This document shows positions 17,531 to 26,092 of a stretch of DNA of 64,000 nt, one piece after another; the stretch's first letter is position 1; the number at the start of each line of letters is the position of its first letter. The notes below the pieces were generated by a model. The model saw only the letters and a list, made by a program, of their open reading frames with translations, did not search any database and had not been told where the DNA came from. The position numbers and the translations under genes were made by a program. Source of the stretch: WHTK01 sp965197795 (GTDB lineage: Bacteria > Chloroflexota > Dehalococcoidia > DSTF01 > WHTK01); contig OZ240228.1 in assembly GCA_965197795.1 (NCBI GenBank), positions 434,001 through 498,000 of the forward strand, written 5' to 3'.

Positions 17531-19321
17531 TTAACCGGCAGCGGTCTGACTGTCGTCCGAAGCCAGTGGTGCGTGGCGTACCTTTTGTTTGGGCTCGTCT
17601 GAGTTCTTCAACGAAACGACATGCAAGACCGGTGGCCCGAAACTCGCGGCTCGATCGACCAGCCCGCTATCCAACCACCACGACATCCCCTTTGGAAGCG
17701 TCGAAAGTATCGTCCCCTTGAATCTCGTGGCGTGACTCTTGAGCTCATGCTCCAGAGCGTCGATGGCGATGCGTTCGCTGACCTCGACTCGTTCGATCCT
17801 GACTCCTGACTCTTCCAGCGCACGAACAGCTGACGAACGACGTTCGTGCTCGGCCGCCAGAACCTCTGGGCCATCGCCTTCAGGCCGCCGGCCTATCTCG
17901 GGAATGACCAGTACGAACTCGGCCTCAGGCTCATTCGCCTGAATCTCTAAGAGGGCTCGAAGGAGTTGAGGGCTGCCCACGGTCTGGTGCGCCATGACGA
18001 GATAGCTTGTCTTGCTCGTAGCGCCATCGTGGACGGCCTTCGATTCAACGCTACTTGCCAGCCAACCTCGCTTTGGTGCTCCTATGTGATCCTGTATTTC
18101 ACGATAAGAGAGCTTGTCGATGCGGCTCGCGGGCAGCGAAGTTGTCTTGCCGGCATAGAACTGAAGGATGGCCAGGTAGCGATGAAGCATGGAGGGAAGC
18201 AGAAAGTTCTGCCTGATGTGTTCCCTTCCACCTTCGCCCATCGTTTCGGCCTGCTCCTGGTCGTCTAGAAGCTGACTCATTCTGGACGCGAGGGCGTCCA
18301 CATCGTTGGGCTCGACGATATAGCCGGTTTCGCCATCAACGATCTGTCGATCGATCCCGCCCGCTGTTGAGCCGATGACTGGGGTGCCCTGCCATGCGGC
18401 CTCCGCAACAACCAGGCCAAAGCCTTCTTTGGTGGAGACATGGACACAGAGACGAGCGTGGCGCATCAGAGCGCCGACTACCCGGTCGTTGTTCTCTACG
18501 TTGACAAGAAAGCGCACGTCCGGGTCGTCACCAGCGACTTGCTGTAGGTCCCGGAGGATGGATTCGCCTTCAGGGTCATCACTCGCCGTATTGCCAAGGA
18601 AGACCAGATAAGGCGGACACTTGCCGGAGTAAACCTTGCGCAGCGCCTTGAAGGCCTCGAGAACTGCAGCCTGATTCTTGTGAGGGTCGTAGCGCGAGAC
18701 AGCTGCAATTATCGGCCTCTCAGAGTCGATGCCGTGCTCATGGAACACAGGGGCGAGAACTTCTAAAGCTTCTGCCGTGGATAATTGGCGGTTTTTTTCA
18801 GCGAGTGGATCGATGCTCGGGTAAACCTGGTAGTGCGGTATGTTCAGTCCGGGCCCAGCGAATTTCGGCAACGTGAAGATAGCGCCTGCGCACTGGTTTA
18901 TATAAGGCAGCAGGAATCGCCAAAGAACCCGGTCCGGGCTTGATGTATCGATGTGGCTGCGCCATAGAACGTTGCCGTAAAGCACGCCGCTCATGATCAT
19001 TGCCGCCGGTTGAGGATCGTGGATTTCTATGACATCGGCTGCGATGTGGGCCTTGAGAGCGTTCTGCTCTATGGTGTCGAGATAGTCGCCAAAGATCTCG
19101 TCTAGAATCAGGGACTCAGGCCGGCCCTGCAGCAGGTTGTGGAACTTCTTGGTCACCTTGAAGAAGTCCTCGGAGCCCTCGATTGCCCACCACTGGGCGT
19201 CGATGCCCAGACCTGTGGCCAGGGGAACGATGCTGCGCAGCATCTCAGCCACGCCACCACCACTGAAGGTTGAGTTGACGTTAGCCCAGGTCGTACCAAT
19301 CGGTTCAGCCAGACGCTTCAT
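17531..19321 (-). CDS. GT4 glycosyltransferase, trehalose-synthase (TreT)-like, with C-terminal USP-like domain
   Basis: At least 596 aa. VNSTFSGGGVAEMLR is the N-terminal donor-domain motif of TreT/glycogen-synthase-like GT4 enzymes. IAAVSRYDPHKNQ and VSTKEGFGLVVAEAAWQGTP (E-x7-E) give the C-terminal nucleotide-sugar site. Residues from about 440 (SKTSYLVMAHQTVGSPQLL to FKGTILSTLPKGMSWWLDSG) form a separate Rossmann-like domain resembling universal stress proteins. In-frame coding-like sequence (YAILDIEDAPKLTLQQ ... RPEDYLPFVGAE) continues upstream of the ATG at 19321 to about 19440, so the true start is probably upstream, but no in-frame ATG/GTG/TTG is there; another indel is possible. Likely role: transfer of glucose to a sugar acceptor, perhaps trehalose. 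Confidence 0.8.
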   Translation of the reverse strand: MKRLAEPIGTTWANVNSTFSGGGVAEMLRSIVPLATGLGIDAQWWAIEGSEDFFKVTKKFHNLLQGRPESLILDEIFGDYLDTIEQNALKAHIAADVIEIHDPQPAAMIMSGVLYGNVLWRSHIDTSSPDRVLWRFLLPYINQCAGAIFTLPKFAGPGLNIPHYQVYPSIDPLAEKNRQLSTAEALEVLAPVFHEHGIDSERPIIAAVSRYDPHKNQAAVLEAFKALRKVYSGKCPPYLVFLGNTASDDPEGESILRDLQQVAGDDPDVRFLVNVENNDRVVGALMRHARLCVHVSTKEGFGLVVAEAAWQGTPVIGSTAGGIDRQIVDGETGYIVEPNDVDALASRMSQLLDDQEQAETMGEGGREHIRQNFLLPSMLHRYLAILQFYAGKTTSLPASRIDKLSYREIQDHIGAPKRGWLASSVESKAVHDGATSKTSYLVMAHQTVGSPQLLRALLEIQANEPEAEFVLVIPEIGRRPEGDGPEVLAAEHERRSSAVRALEESGVRIERVEVSERIAIDALEHELKSHATRFKGTILSTLPKGMSWWLDSGLVDRAASFGPPVLHVVSLKNSDEPKQKVRHAPLASDDSQTAAG

Positions 19322-19623
19322 GGCGTCGACGGATTCGGCTCCTACGAAGGGTAGGTAATCCTCTGGCCTTACGGTTCGATCTGCTGCGTGTTGTTGCAGA
19401 GTTAGTTTGGGGGCGTCTTCGATGTCGAGAATGGCATACCTTCGTGATCCAGTTTGACTTATTATTCGGCATTCTGCGCTACGATCAATATCGTTGACCT
19501 GTCAGATATCGAGTGCGATAGGTCACGCAGGTGAACGAAGCGCGACCTCTGGACTCAATAAAAGCGTCGACGCATCCGGTTTGCAATCTGGAGGCTTGCC
19601 AGGTCTCGCAAAGAGGCATAAAT

Positions 19624-19654
19624 TCATCCTGATCCGAAAGGAGGATCAGGATGA
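19624..19654 (+). promoter_or_regulatory. Hairpin enclosing the RBS and start codon of the SelW-like gene
   Basis: TCATCCTGATCC (19624-19635) pairs perfectly with GGATCAGGATGA (19643-19654) around a 7-nt GAAAGGA loop. The Shine-Dalgarno AAGGAGG straddles loop and stem, and the ATG at 19651-19653 lies in the 3' arm. In mRNA this would mask initiation unless opened, so it may control translation. There is no U tract, which argues against a terminator. Confidence 0.7.
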
Positions 19655-19941
19655 TTGGTAAGGCCGAGCTCGAAATCAAATACTGCGTAACTTGAGGTTA
19701 CTTCTGGAAGGCCGCCAGTGTGGCGACCGAACTGGCAGATGGCCACATCAAAGAGACTGACATCACGCTGACGCCTGTACACGAGGGACGCTTTGAGGTC
19801 TACATCAACGGCGAAAAGGTGTACGACCGCAAGGAAGCGGAAGACAAGGACTTCCTACCGTCCTTGAGGCAGATAGGCCAGGCCAAGCAGACGCTGCGAG
19901 AAGCAATCGGCGTTGAGGAGCCTGTACCAGCGGCACCCTAA
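19651..19941 (+). CDS. SelW/Rdx-family selenoprotein (Sec15, CxxU)
   Basis: Read from the ATG at 19651 the protein begins MIGKAELEIKYCVT, meets TGA at 19693-19695, and continues GYFWKAASVATELADGHIKE in the same frame to the stop at 19941 (96 aa with the UGA decoded). Cys12-x-x-Sec15 is exactly the redox motif of the Rdx/SelW/SelT/SelH family, which starts with a beta-strand followed by YCxxC/U. The second half, GRFEVYINGEKVYDRKE then SLRQIGQAKQTLREA, is the family's FEVxVNG strand and final helix. The TGA therefore takes the place of the second redox Cys. A 13-nt hairpin follows at 19713-19725. The start codon is in a hairpin (19624-19654). Role: thiol redox protein. If Sec is not inserted the product would be a 14-mer. 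Confidence 0.87.
19713..19725 (+). promoter_or_regulatory. Candidate bacterial SECIS of the SelW-like gene
   Basis: CGCCA-GTG-TGGCG forms a 5-bp stem with a GTG apical loop; the loop begins 22 nt after the UGA at 19693. Position and a G at the loop start fit the bacterial SECIS consensus (apical loop about 16-37 nt downstream). The outer GGT/ACC may extend it. Confidence 0.65.
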
Positions 19942-19960
19942 GGATACGAGCGTGATTGAA

Positions 19961-19992
19961 GAAGGCCGGCGTGGTTAACCACGCCGGCCTTC
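19961..19992. terminator. 32-bp perfect palindrome, bidirectional terminator
   Basis: Arms GAAGGCCGGCGTGGTT and AACCACGCCGGCCTTC abut exactly, between the convergent SelW-like (+) and glutaredoxin (-) genes. GC-rich core with short A/T flanks suits a terminator serving both strands. Confidence 0.7.
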
Positions 19993-20030
19993 TCGGTATG
20001 CCGGGTGCACGACCCGGCTCAGGTGATTTC

Positions 20031-20243
20031 TCAACCGACGGCGCCGCGCCAGCCGATTTCAATCTCGCCGCCGCGGACCACCATCGGGACGAAGATCGTA
20101 TGCTTCAGGACTTCGTCGAACCAAGCCTTGTTCTGCATCACGTTGCGCTCCTCGAACTCGGTCCCTTCGGCGACGATCTCGGCACGGGCGCGATCGCAGA
20201 CGTCGCAGCCGTTGGTCGTGTAGATGATCAGTTTCTCGTCCAC
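20031..20243 (-). CDS. Glutaredoxin-like protein (CDVC)
   Basis: A 70-aa thioredoxin-fold protein starting at a GTG (20243) behind a GGAGG site. KLIIYTTNGCDVCDRARAEI has the N-terminal CxxC, and HTIFVPMVVRGGEIEIGW has the conserved TxPxx strand and a Gly-Gly turn. It is slightly shorter than a typical glutaredoxin (about 80 aa). The TGA at its end was checked as a possible Sec codon and rejected because no homologous sequence follows. It lies 12 bp behind the gene at 20256-21026 on the same strand, so the two are probably co-transcribed. Convergent to the SelW-like gene. Confidence 0.8.
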   Translation of the reverse strand: MDEKLIIYTTNGCDVCDRARAEIVAEGTEFEERNVMQNKAWFDEVLKHTIFVPMVVRGGEIEIGWRGAVG

Positions 20244-20255
20244 TGGAGACCTCCG

Positions 20256-21026
20256 CTAAGTTTCGAATTCGAGCTGCTCTACAGCGAGAATGATGTGGCT
20301 GTTAAGGATTGCACGCCGGTGCATGAGGGCAACTACGGGTACCGACGCTGGACCGACGTAGTTTGACTTGCCGTTCTTCACGAGCGACTGCCAGGGACAC
20401 CAATTCTTGTGCAGCTTCGGCAGAAGGTAGGGAATGGCGATTAGCCCCACGAGCGGGTTCATCCGCATCGTTGACCCGTCGCGTTGCCTGAGAACCGGAA
20501 TCGATTCTTCGAGCGTCCGGACGAGGGCTTGATCGAGCGCGTCAAAACGCCATCTTCGAGCCGAACCCGGGCTCTTCTCCCAGGTGACAATCGGTAAGAC
20601 ACGTGTGTTCTCCGTGTCGTCTTCAAAGACCTCGATGAACACCTCACGATGGTTGGCAAACACTTGCCAGTTTAGCTTCAGGCTATCGGCGTGCTGGCGA
20701 AGCAGGCTTTCAGATCCGGAGCTGGTCATGGCCCGGTCGTGGAGGCGCCAGTTGTCGAGTACACGGGCGAATCGATCCGGACCGTGGGCCTTGTAAGGTG
20801 CGAGCGCGTAAAGGAGATCCATCAGGGCTCGGCGGCCGAGCCCCTCTCCGAGGACGACGACGTACTTTGTCTTGCCGCCTCCGGAGTCGTGCTTCAGGAC
20901 GTAGGCCGGGCCGAGGCGGGTAACAAGATTGCCCTGGCCACTCGCCTCACTTCCAGCTAAGCCTGGAATTGTGATCGGGCCCAGGACTCCTGCGAGCCCC
21001 TCAGAGTCGATGCGAGAAACGGTCAC
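20256..21026 (-). CDS. Protein of unknown function
   Basis: A 256-aa protein with a GTG start at 21026. I do not recognise the family. It is mostly soluble-looking, with a Gly-rich N-terminus (GVLGPITIPGLAGSEASGQG), a basic central region and the hydrophobic stretch NPLVGLIAIPYLL around residue 200, which could be a single membrane segment or buried core. CPW (KNWCPWQSL) is the only Cys context. Co-transcribed with the glutaredoxin-like gene (12-bp gap). Confidence 0.6.
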   Translation of the reverse strand: MTVSRIDSEGLAGVLGPITIPGLAGSEASGQGNLVTRLGPAYVLKHDSGGGKTKYVVVLGEGLGRRALMDLLYALAPYKAHGPDRFARVLDNWRLHDRAMTSSGSESLLRQHADSLKLNWQVFANHREVFIEVFEDDTENTRVLPIVTWEKSPGSARRWRFDALDQALVRTLEESIPVLRQRDGSTMRMNPLVGLIAIPYLLPKLHKNWCPWQSLVKNGKSNYVGPASVPVVALMHRRAILNSHIILAVEQLEFET

Positions 21027-21172
21027 TACTGCCTCCGGCGCGAAAGCAGAATATCATCAAGCAGCCGGACCGCCGAAGTCTAGGCGACAGGCCTAACGCG
21101 GGATTAAGCTACCGCCGAGCGCCTGGAGCGAGGAAGTTCGCGCCTGAATGGCCAGTCGAGGAGTGTGAAGCA

Positions 21173-22468
21173 ATGCTCAGTGAAGCCGACAACCAGCTAC
21201 TCTGCCGCGTCGGTCCGGGAACGGTGGTAGGCGATTTGATGCGCAGCTACTGGATTCCGGCGATTCGTTCGGATGAGATTCCGGAAGTCGATTCACCTCC
21301 GATCCGGGTCCGGCTGCTAGGCGAAAACCTGATCGGATTCAGGGCCACCTCGGGGGAGGTCGGCCTGTTTCGAGACGCCTGTCCGCACCGCGGGGCGTCT
21401 CTCTTCTTTGGACGTAACGAAGAGGAAGGCCTGCGCTGCGTATATCACGGTTGGAAATTCAACGTTTCGGGCGCCTGTGTGGATATGCCGTCAGAGCCAG
21501 CCGAAAGTAATTTCCGCAGCAAGGTACGCGCGCCGGCCTATCCGACTCGAGAACGGGGAGGCGTGATCTGGGCTTACATGGGTTCGCTGGAGGAGCCGCC
21601 TGACCTACCAATGCTTGAAGGCAACATGCAGCCGGAGGGTCAGTCCTATATCTACAATCTCTTCTGCGAGGGCAACTTCATGCAGAATTGGGAAGGTGAC
21701 ATGGACACCGTCCACGCCGCCTTCCTCCACGGCTCGTTTACTCCCAGCGCCAACTTGCAGGCGGGTTCCGTCCAGTCCTACGTACAGGGGAACAAGGCCC
21801 CGCGCTTCAGCGTCCTGGACACGGAGTGGGGTACCTCTTACGGCGCCTACCGGCCGGCCGAAGCGGACACCTACTACTGGCGCATCTCGCACATCCTGTT
21901 CCCCTTCTACTCGATGATCCCCAACGGCACACTGGGACGAGGCGTGTTCTGGCGCGCGTACGTGCCGATCGATGATGAGCACACGATGATGTGGACTCAG
22001 ATCGCCGGCCCCGATTTTGAGAAGCGCATCGACGGGCTGACGGGCAGGCTGAACTGGCGGCCCAGCACCACTGACTGGCTCGGCCGCTATCACCTGACGC
22101 AGGACCAACACAACGACTTCATGATCGATCGAGAGGTTCAGCGGTCCGGTACCAGCTACACCGGAATCCCCGGCGGCGCCCGGCCGCAGGACATGGCGAT
22201 GACCTGGAGCATGGGTGCCATCTATGACCGATCGCACGAGCACCTGGGTACCACGGATGCCCTGATCATCAGAACGCGGCGCCGGATGCTTGCTGCCGCC
22301 CGGGCTCTGCGAGACTTCGGAACGTCACCGCCGGGTGCAGAGAGTTCGGAGGTTTACGCCCAGCGATCGGGCCAGGTCATCCTGCCTCGGACGGTGGACT
22401 GGTGGGAGGAAACCCAGGAGCTTCGCAAGGGATTCGTGGAGCACGTTGGCTTGAAAGAATTGGCCTGA
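21173..22468 (+). CDS. Rieske non-haem iron oxygenase, alpha subunit (phthalate-dioxygenase type)
   Basis: A 431-aa protein from the ATG at 21173. Rieske 2Fe-2S ligands: DACPHRGASLFFGRNEE (CxH) and LRCVYHGWKF (CxxH). The mononuclear iron site is in WEGDMDTVHAAFLHGSF (D/E-x3-D-x2-H-x4-H pattern). The opening LLCRVGPGTVVGDLMRSYW and the whole layout match aromatic ring-hydroxylating or demethylating oxygenases of the phthalate 4,5-dioxygenase/Vdh group. The electron-donor reductase is not adjacent. The ThDP-dependent enzyme gene begins 67 bp downstream and may share its transcript. A paralogue lies at 38715-40115. Confidence 0.9.
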   Translation: MLSEADNQLLCRVGPGTVVGDLMRSYWIPAIRSDEIPEVDSPPIRVRLLGENLIGFRATSGEVGLFRDACPHRGASLFFGRNEEEGLRCVYHGWKFNVSGACVDMPSEPAESNFRSKVRAPAYPTRERGGVIWAYMGSLEEPPDLPMLEGNMQPEGQSYIYNLFCEGNFMQNWEGDMDTVHAAFLHGSFTPSANLQAGSVQSYVQGNKAPRFSVLDTEWGTSYGAYRPAEADTYYWRISHILFPFYSMIPNGTLGRGVFWRAYVPIDDEHTMMWTQIAGPDFEKRIDGLTGRLNWRPSTTDWLGRYHLTQDQHNDFMIDREVQRSGTSYTGIPGGARPQDMAMTWSMGAIYDRSHEHLGTTDALIIRTRRRMLAAARALRDFGTSPPGAESSEVYAQRSGQVILPRTVDWWEETQELRKGFVEHVGLKELA

Positions 22469-22535
22469 GGCATTGTCAAAGTGACGGGCCAGGGGATGCA
22501 AGCGATAAGCCTCGGACTTCGCTAGGAGTATCGCA

Positions 22536-24175
22536 ATGAAGGTAGTAGACGCAATCGCCGAAATCCTGAAGCGCGAGGGCATCCAGTTCCTGAGTTGTTA
22601 TCCGACGACGCCGATCATCGATGCTTGTGCGGCGGCTGGGATCCGTCCCTATCTCTGCCGACAGGAACGCGTCGGTGCCGGTATCGCCGATGGCTACAGC
22701 CGGGTCACTAACGGCAACCCGCTGGCGTCTTCGCCATGCAATACGGCCCCGGAGCGGAGAACGCGTTCCCCGGCGTCGCGACGGCGTACTCGGATTCGAC
22801 GCCTATGCTCTGTTTGCCGCTGGGCCATCCCCGGAACCGCGCCCAGGTCTACCCTTTGTTCAGCTCGGCCCGCAGTTTTGCCGCGGTCACGAAGTCTGTC
22901 GAAACGCTGAACCTGGCCGGCGAAGTGGAGGAGGTCATGCGACGCGCGTTTAGCCTCCTGAGGATGGGCAGGCCGGGGCCTGTGATGGTCGAGATTCCCG
23001 CCGACGTGGCGCTCGAAGAGATACCTCGGACTTCACTCTCGTACGTCCCGGTCAAAGCGACCCGATCCGAGGGCAATCAGAAGGACATCACAGATGCCGC
23101 TGAAGTTCTCTTGGGGTCGGGACGCGCCATCATCCACGCCGGCCAGGGGGTGCTCTACGCGGATGCCTGCGACGAGTTGCTGGAGCTGGCGGAGCTGCTG
23201 CAGATTCCGGTCATGACCACGCTGGAGGGCAAGAGCGCGTTCCCCGAGAACCACGAGCTGGCCTTAGGCAGTGCAAGCGGTGTCATGAGCGGCCCGGCGC
23301 TGGAATTCCTGACGCGGGCGGAGACCGTGTTCGCGGTCGGCACCAGCCTGACCAAACACGGCATGGTGGCCAATCTGCCGCCAGGCAAGACGATCATCCA
23401 CGCCACGAACGATGAACGCGACCTCAACAAGAACTACCAGACGCAGCACCCGATCCTCGGCGACGCCAAGCTGGTGCTACGGCAGTTCATCGACGCCTGC
23501 CAGGACCTGATGGGCCGCGAGACACGGGAGGCCGGTGTAGCCGGCGAAATCGCTCAGATACGCGAGCGATGGCTGCGGGATTGGCTGCCAAAGTTGACGT
23601 CGGACGAGGTGCCGCTCAATCCCTACCGCGTAATGTGGGACTTCATCAGCACGGTAGACTCACGAGAGGCGATCGTGACGCATGATTCCGGCAGTCCGAG
23701 GGATCAACTGATGCCGTTCTATCAGGCCTCGGCGCCACGCAGCTACCTGGGGTGGGGCAAGTCCCATGCGCTGGGCACCGGGTTGGGCCTCAATATGGGC
23801 GCGAAATTGGCTGCGCCTGAGAAGTTCTGCGTCAATTTCATGGGCGACGCGGCTTTTGGGATGACGGGACTGGACTTCGAAACCGCGGTGCGCAACGAGA
23901 TACCGATCACAACCATCGTTCTCAACAACTCGGCGATGGCAATCGAGCGTCACGCCCTGGTGGCGTCGCACGAGCTTTACGGCGTCCGGAATATCGGCGG
24001 GAACTACGCGGACATGGCGCGATCGATGGGCGGCTACGCCGAGCGCGTGCAATCGCCGGCTGAGATAGTGCCCGCTATCAAGCGCGCGCGTCAGGAGAAC
24101 GAAGCCGGACACGCCGTGTTGCTCGACTTCATCACCTCCCAGGAGATCGATTTTTCCCATAAAGGAATGGTCTAG
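22536..24175 (+). CDS. Thiamine-diphosphate-dependent enzyme (acetolactate synthase/benzoylformate decarboxylase family), one frameshift
   Basis: Starts at the ATG at 22536 behind AGGAG. The PYR domain has LSCYPTTPIIDACA and the catalytic Glu in CRQERVGAGIADGYSRV. At about 22732 NPLASSPCN should read NPLGVFAMQYGPGAENAF; the latter is one base out of phase, explained by loss of one G (CTGGCG for CTGGGCG). The rest is intact: the central domain, then the PP domain with GDAAFGMTGLDFETAV ... IVLNN binding ThDP/Mg. About 546 aa after repair. It would catalyse a 2-oxoacid decarboxylation or carboligation. Probably in an operon with the Rieske oxygenase upstream. Confidence 0.82.
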
Positions 24176-24220
24176 CTGGCGACGGGCTCCTGGTTACGAG
24201 GATTAAGGGATCGATCCGAA

Positions 24221-24979
24221 TTGGCGAGAATCAACACGGAGGGTGCCGTGTTAACTTCGCTAACCTTTGTGGGTCCAGCACCTGGGGCTCCTGCTCGACG
24301 ACGCTTGTACTTGACGGCTTTTGTAGCGCTTTCCGGCGTGTTCTACGCGATGGCCGCGACCTCGCCTCAGGGACTCGTCGAGCTAACTATCTTCCTTGCG
24401 GTTGCGCAGCTGGCGGCATTGACTGCTGGACTTGTGGTTTATGTGCAGGCTGCCGAGACTCCGACTCCCGCGCCAGTTAGGAACGTTAGGACTCATCCTG
24501 TATCAGGCAAGGAAGCTTTGCGGGAGTCTCTCGCGGCTCTGCTCAAGGTTGCTGACAAAGCGGAACCAGAATTAGCTGTTGCGGTCATGCTGATGGAGGC
24601 CGATCAGGCAGAGCCGGCCGGCAGAGGAAGGACGCATGCGTTCGAACGCATCAAGCTGGCGTTGCGGTTTCGGTCGGGCCAGGCGGAAACGATCGAGCTT
24701 AGTGAAAACTGCCTCGCCCTTACTCTTGTGGGAGCGTCTGCATCCTATGATCTCGAGGAAACAGTCCATTCGTTGCTCCGAGATTTGCGTGACTTGAAGC
24801 AGAGCGAAATCGGAATGACTCCGCTCAATCTCACCTTTGGAATCGGAGTTTGTTCCGGAGAACGCAGCTCGGTGGAGAGCCTGGTCTGGCAAGCTCGGGT
24901 TGCCCTGCGACGGGCTTACGACCTGAGCACTGGCATTTACGTTGTATCCAACCGCAACAATCTCGCGAAAAGAGTCTAA
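24221..24979 (+). CDS. Membrane protein with degenerate GGDEF-like domain
   Basis: About 252 aa with a TTG start at 24221 (a GTG at 24248 is an alternative). Two hydrophobic helices (LYLTAFVALSGVFYAMAA and LVELTIFLAVAQLAALTAG) are followed by a cytoplasmic region. The C-terminal 100 residues resemble the end of a diguanylate cyclase: LTFGIGVCSGERSSVESLVWQ then ARVALRRAYDLSTGIYVVSN. The GG(D/E)EF active-site loop is missing, so cyclase activity is unlikely. Compare the similar arrangement at 36905-37729. The GC content is lower than in its neighbours. Confidence 0.55.
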   Translation: MARINTEGAVLTSLTFVGPAPGAPARRRLYLTAFVALSGVFYAMAATSPQGLVELTIFLAVAQLAALTAGLVVYVQAAETPTPAPVRNVRTHPVSGKEALRESLAALLKVADKAEPELAVAVMLMEADQAEPAGRGRTHAFERIKLALRFRSGQAETIELSENCLALTLVGASASYDLEETVHSLLRDLRDLKQSEIGMTPLNLTFGIGVCSGERSSVESLVWQARVALRRAYDLSTGIYVVSNRNNLAKRV

Positions 24980-25028
24980 GCTCCGTCGCCGGCGCCACAA
25001 TCAAGCGATAGTGTCACGTCGGCCGACC

Positions 25029-25172
25029 CTAAAGCGCGTTGCCGTCAACCGGTTGCCAGAGAGTGAGTACCCAGGCAGCCAGGATCAGAATCCAGCGTGC
25101 CGTGATAACTACTATCTGGCCATGGTTGATGTTCTCGACTGTCTCGGTGTCCTTCTGGTCGATTTTCCACAT
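25029..25172 (-). CDS. Small single-pass membrane protein
   Basis: A 47-aa ORF starting at the ATG at 25172 with a strong AAGGAGG six bases upstream. It has a hydrophilic N-terminus (MWKIDQKDTETVENINHG) and one transmembrane helix (IVVITARWILILAAWVLTLW). Function unknown. Support is the RBS and the membrane-protein composition. The block at 25001-25020 (CAATCAAGCGATAGTGTCAC) is a copy of the hairpin associated with the interspersed element. Confidence 0.5.
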   Translation of the reverse strand: MWKIDQKDTETVENINHGQIVVITARWILILAAWVLTLWQPVDGNAL

Positions 25173-25510
25173 AGCAACCTCCTTGCGAGCGAGACTAGGC
25201 TCATGTCGTAAGGGTCGCGTCCGTATGAACACCCAACTTTTCGCGGACGTCGAGCACGGTCAGTGGCCGGCCAATGCGTAGTTCCACGCATTGAGCCATG
25301 ACGTACTTACCAGGTCGTTCTAAAGGAGCCGATTACTTATCACGGCGCCAGATGCGGAGGAGCGAATTGACAGACGATCCGTGCTCAGTCGCGCTCGGGA
25401 GTGGCGCCGTAGCGAGCACACGGGTGCCCCTGAGTCCAGTAGGGGATGCTGTTAGAATGACGAGCACCTCGGATAAAGCAAAGGCGACATAGAGAACCAG
25501 TGGAGGAAAC

Positions 25511-26014
25511 GTGGGCGAAAAGCTGCAACAAAGTGACCACTTTCCGTCGATAACGCTGAAGCTGTTGGGCGGCGACACGGTCACGCTTCCGGCTGAGGCG
25601 CCGTCGCGATACACGGCGCTACTCTTTTATCGTGGTTCCTGGTGATCGTACTGTGCTCGGCAGTTAGCCGAGTGGCAGGCAACAAAAGCAGAACTTGAAG
25701 AACTTGAGGCAACGATCTTTCTGGCCAGCGTCGATGACGAGGAGCACGCCCAGGAGATGGTCGACAAGGCAGGCCTGACCTTTCCGGTCGCCTACGGTGT
25801 CACACGAGAAGAATCAGAGTCATTTGGCGCCTGGTGGTCGGAAGATAGAGGTGGGTACATCCAGCCGGCCGAGTTCTTGCTGGGCAGGGGTGGCGTCGTG
25901 CTGGGGGCGATGTACGCCTCCGGACCTGTGGGACGCATGGGTGCCGATGAGGCGGTTCGTCAAATTACGAACCGAGAGCGACGCCGTCTCGAGCAGGCTC
26001 AGCAAAAAACCTAA
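25511..26014 (+). CDS. Peroxiredoxin/AhpC-TSA-like selenoprotein (Sec45, UxxC)
   Basis: Read from the GTG at 25511 (GGAGG four bases upstream), the protein has the AhpC/TSA N-terminus: SDHFPSITLKLLGGDTVTL then YTALLFYRGSW. A TGA follows at 25643-25645, then SYCARQLAEWQATKAELEEL in the same frame. In the family this is FYRGxWCPYCxxQL, so UGA takes the place of the peroxidatic Cys, giving U-S-Y-C. Downstream FLASVDDEEHAQEMVDKAGL and TFPVAYGVTREESESFGAW are the thioredoxin-fold strands. Total 167 aa. A strong hairpin follows the UGA (25651-25678). Prx-like selenoproteins with exactly this UxxC motif are known. Role: peroxide reduction or thiol oxidation. Confidence 0.88.
25651..25678 (+). promoter_or_regulatory. 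Candidate bacterial SECIS of the peroxiredoxin-like gene
   Basis: GCTCGGC (25655-25661) pairs with GCCGAGT (25667-25673) around the AGTTA loop; outer CTG and CAG can add three pairs. The loop starts 16 nt after the UGA and has G in its second position, as in bacterial SECIS elements. Confidence 0.78.
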
Positions 26015-26052
26015 GCAGCAGGTTCGTCCTCAGCGAATCCAGAGAATCAAAT

Positions 26053-26084
26053 GCGTGGCGGGCTAGTCGGATTTGAATCGAGGA
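26053..26084 (-). other. tRNA 3'-end-like remnant
   Basis: The plus strand reads GGCGGGCT (26057-26064), then an imperfect T-arm-like hairpin with an ATTTGAA loop. The same GGCGGGCT-plus-T-arm order is seen at 15407-15432. No 5' tRNA half is present; a decayed attachment site is one explanation. Confidence 0.3.
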
Positions 26085-26092
26085 GCGACGAA

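Noticed and set aside
20022..20033. TGA at the end of the glutaredoxin gene as a Sec codon
   Set aside because: The motif CDVC is intact upstream, no homologous sequence follows, and a terminator lies right behind.
22700..22760. Programmed frameshift in the ThDP enzyme
   Set aside because: No slippery heptamer; the break is explained by one missing G, like other indels in the window.
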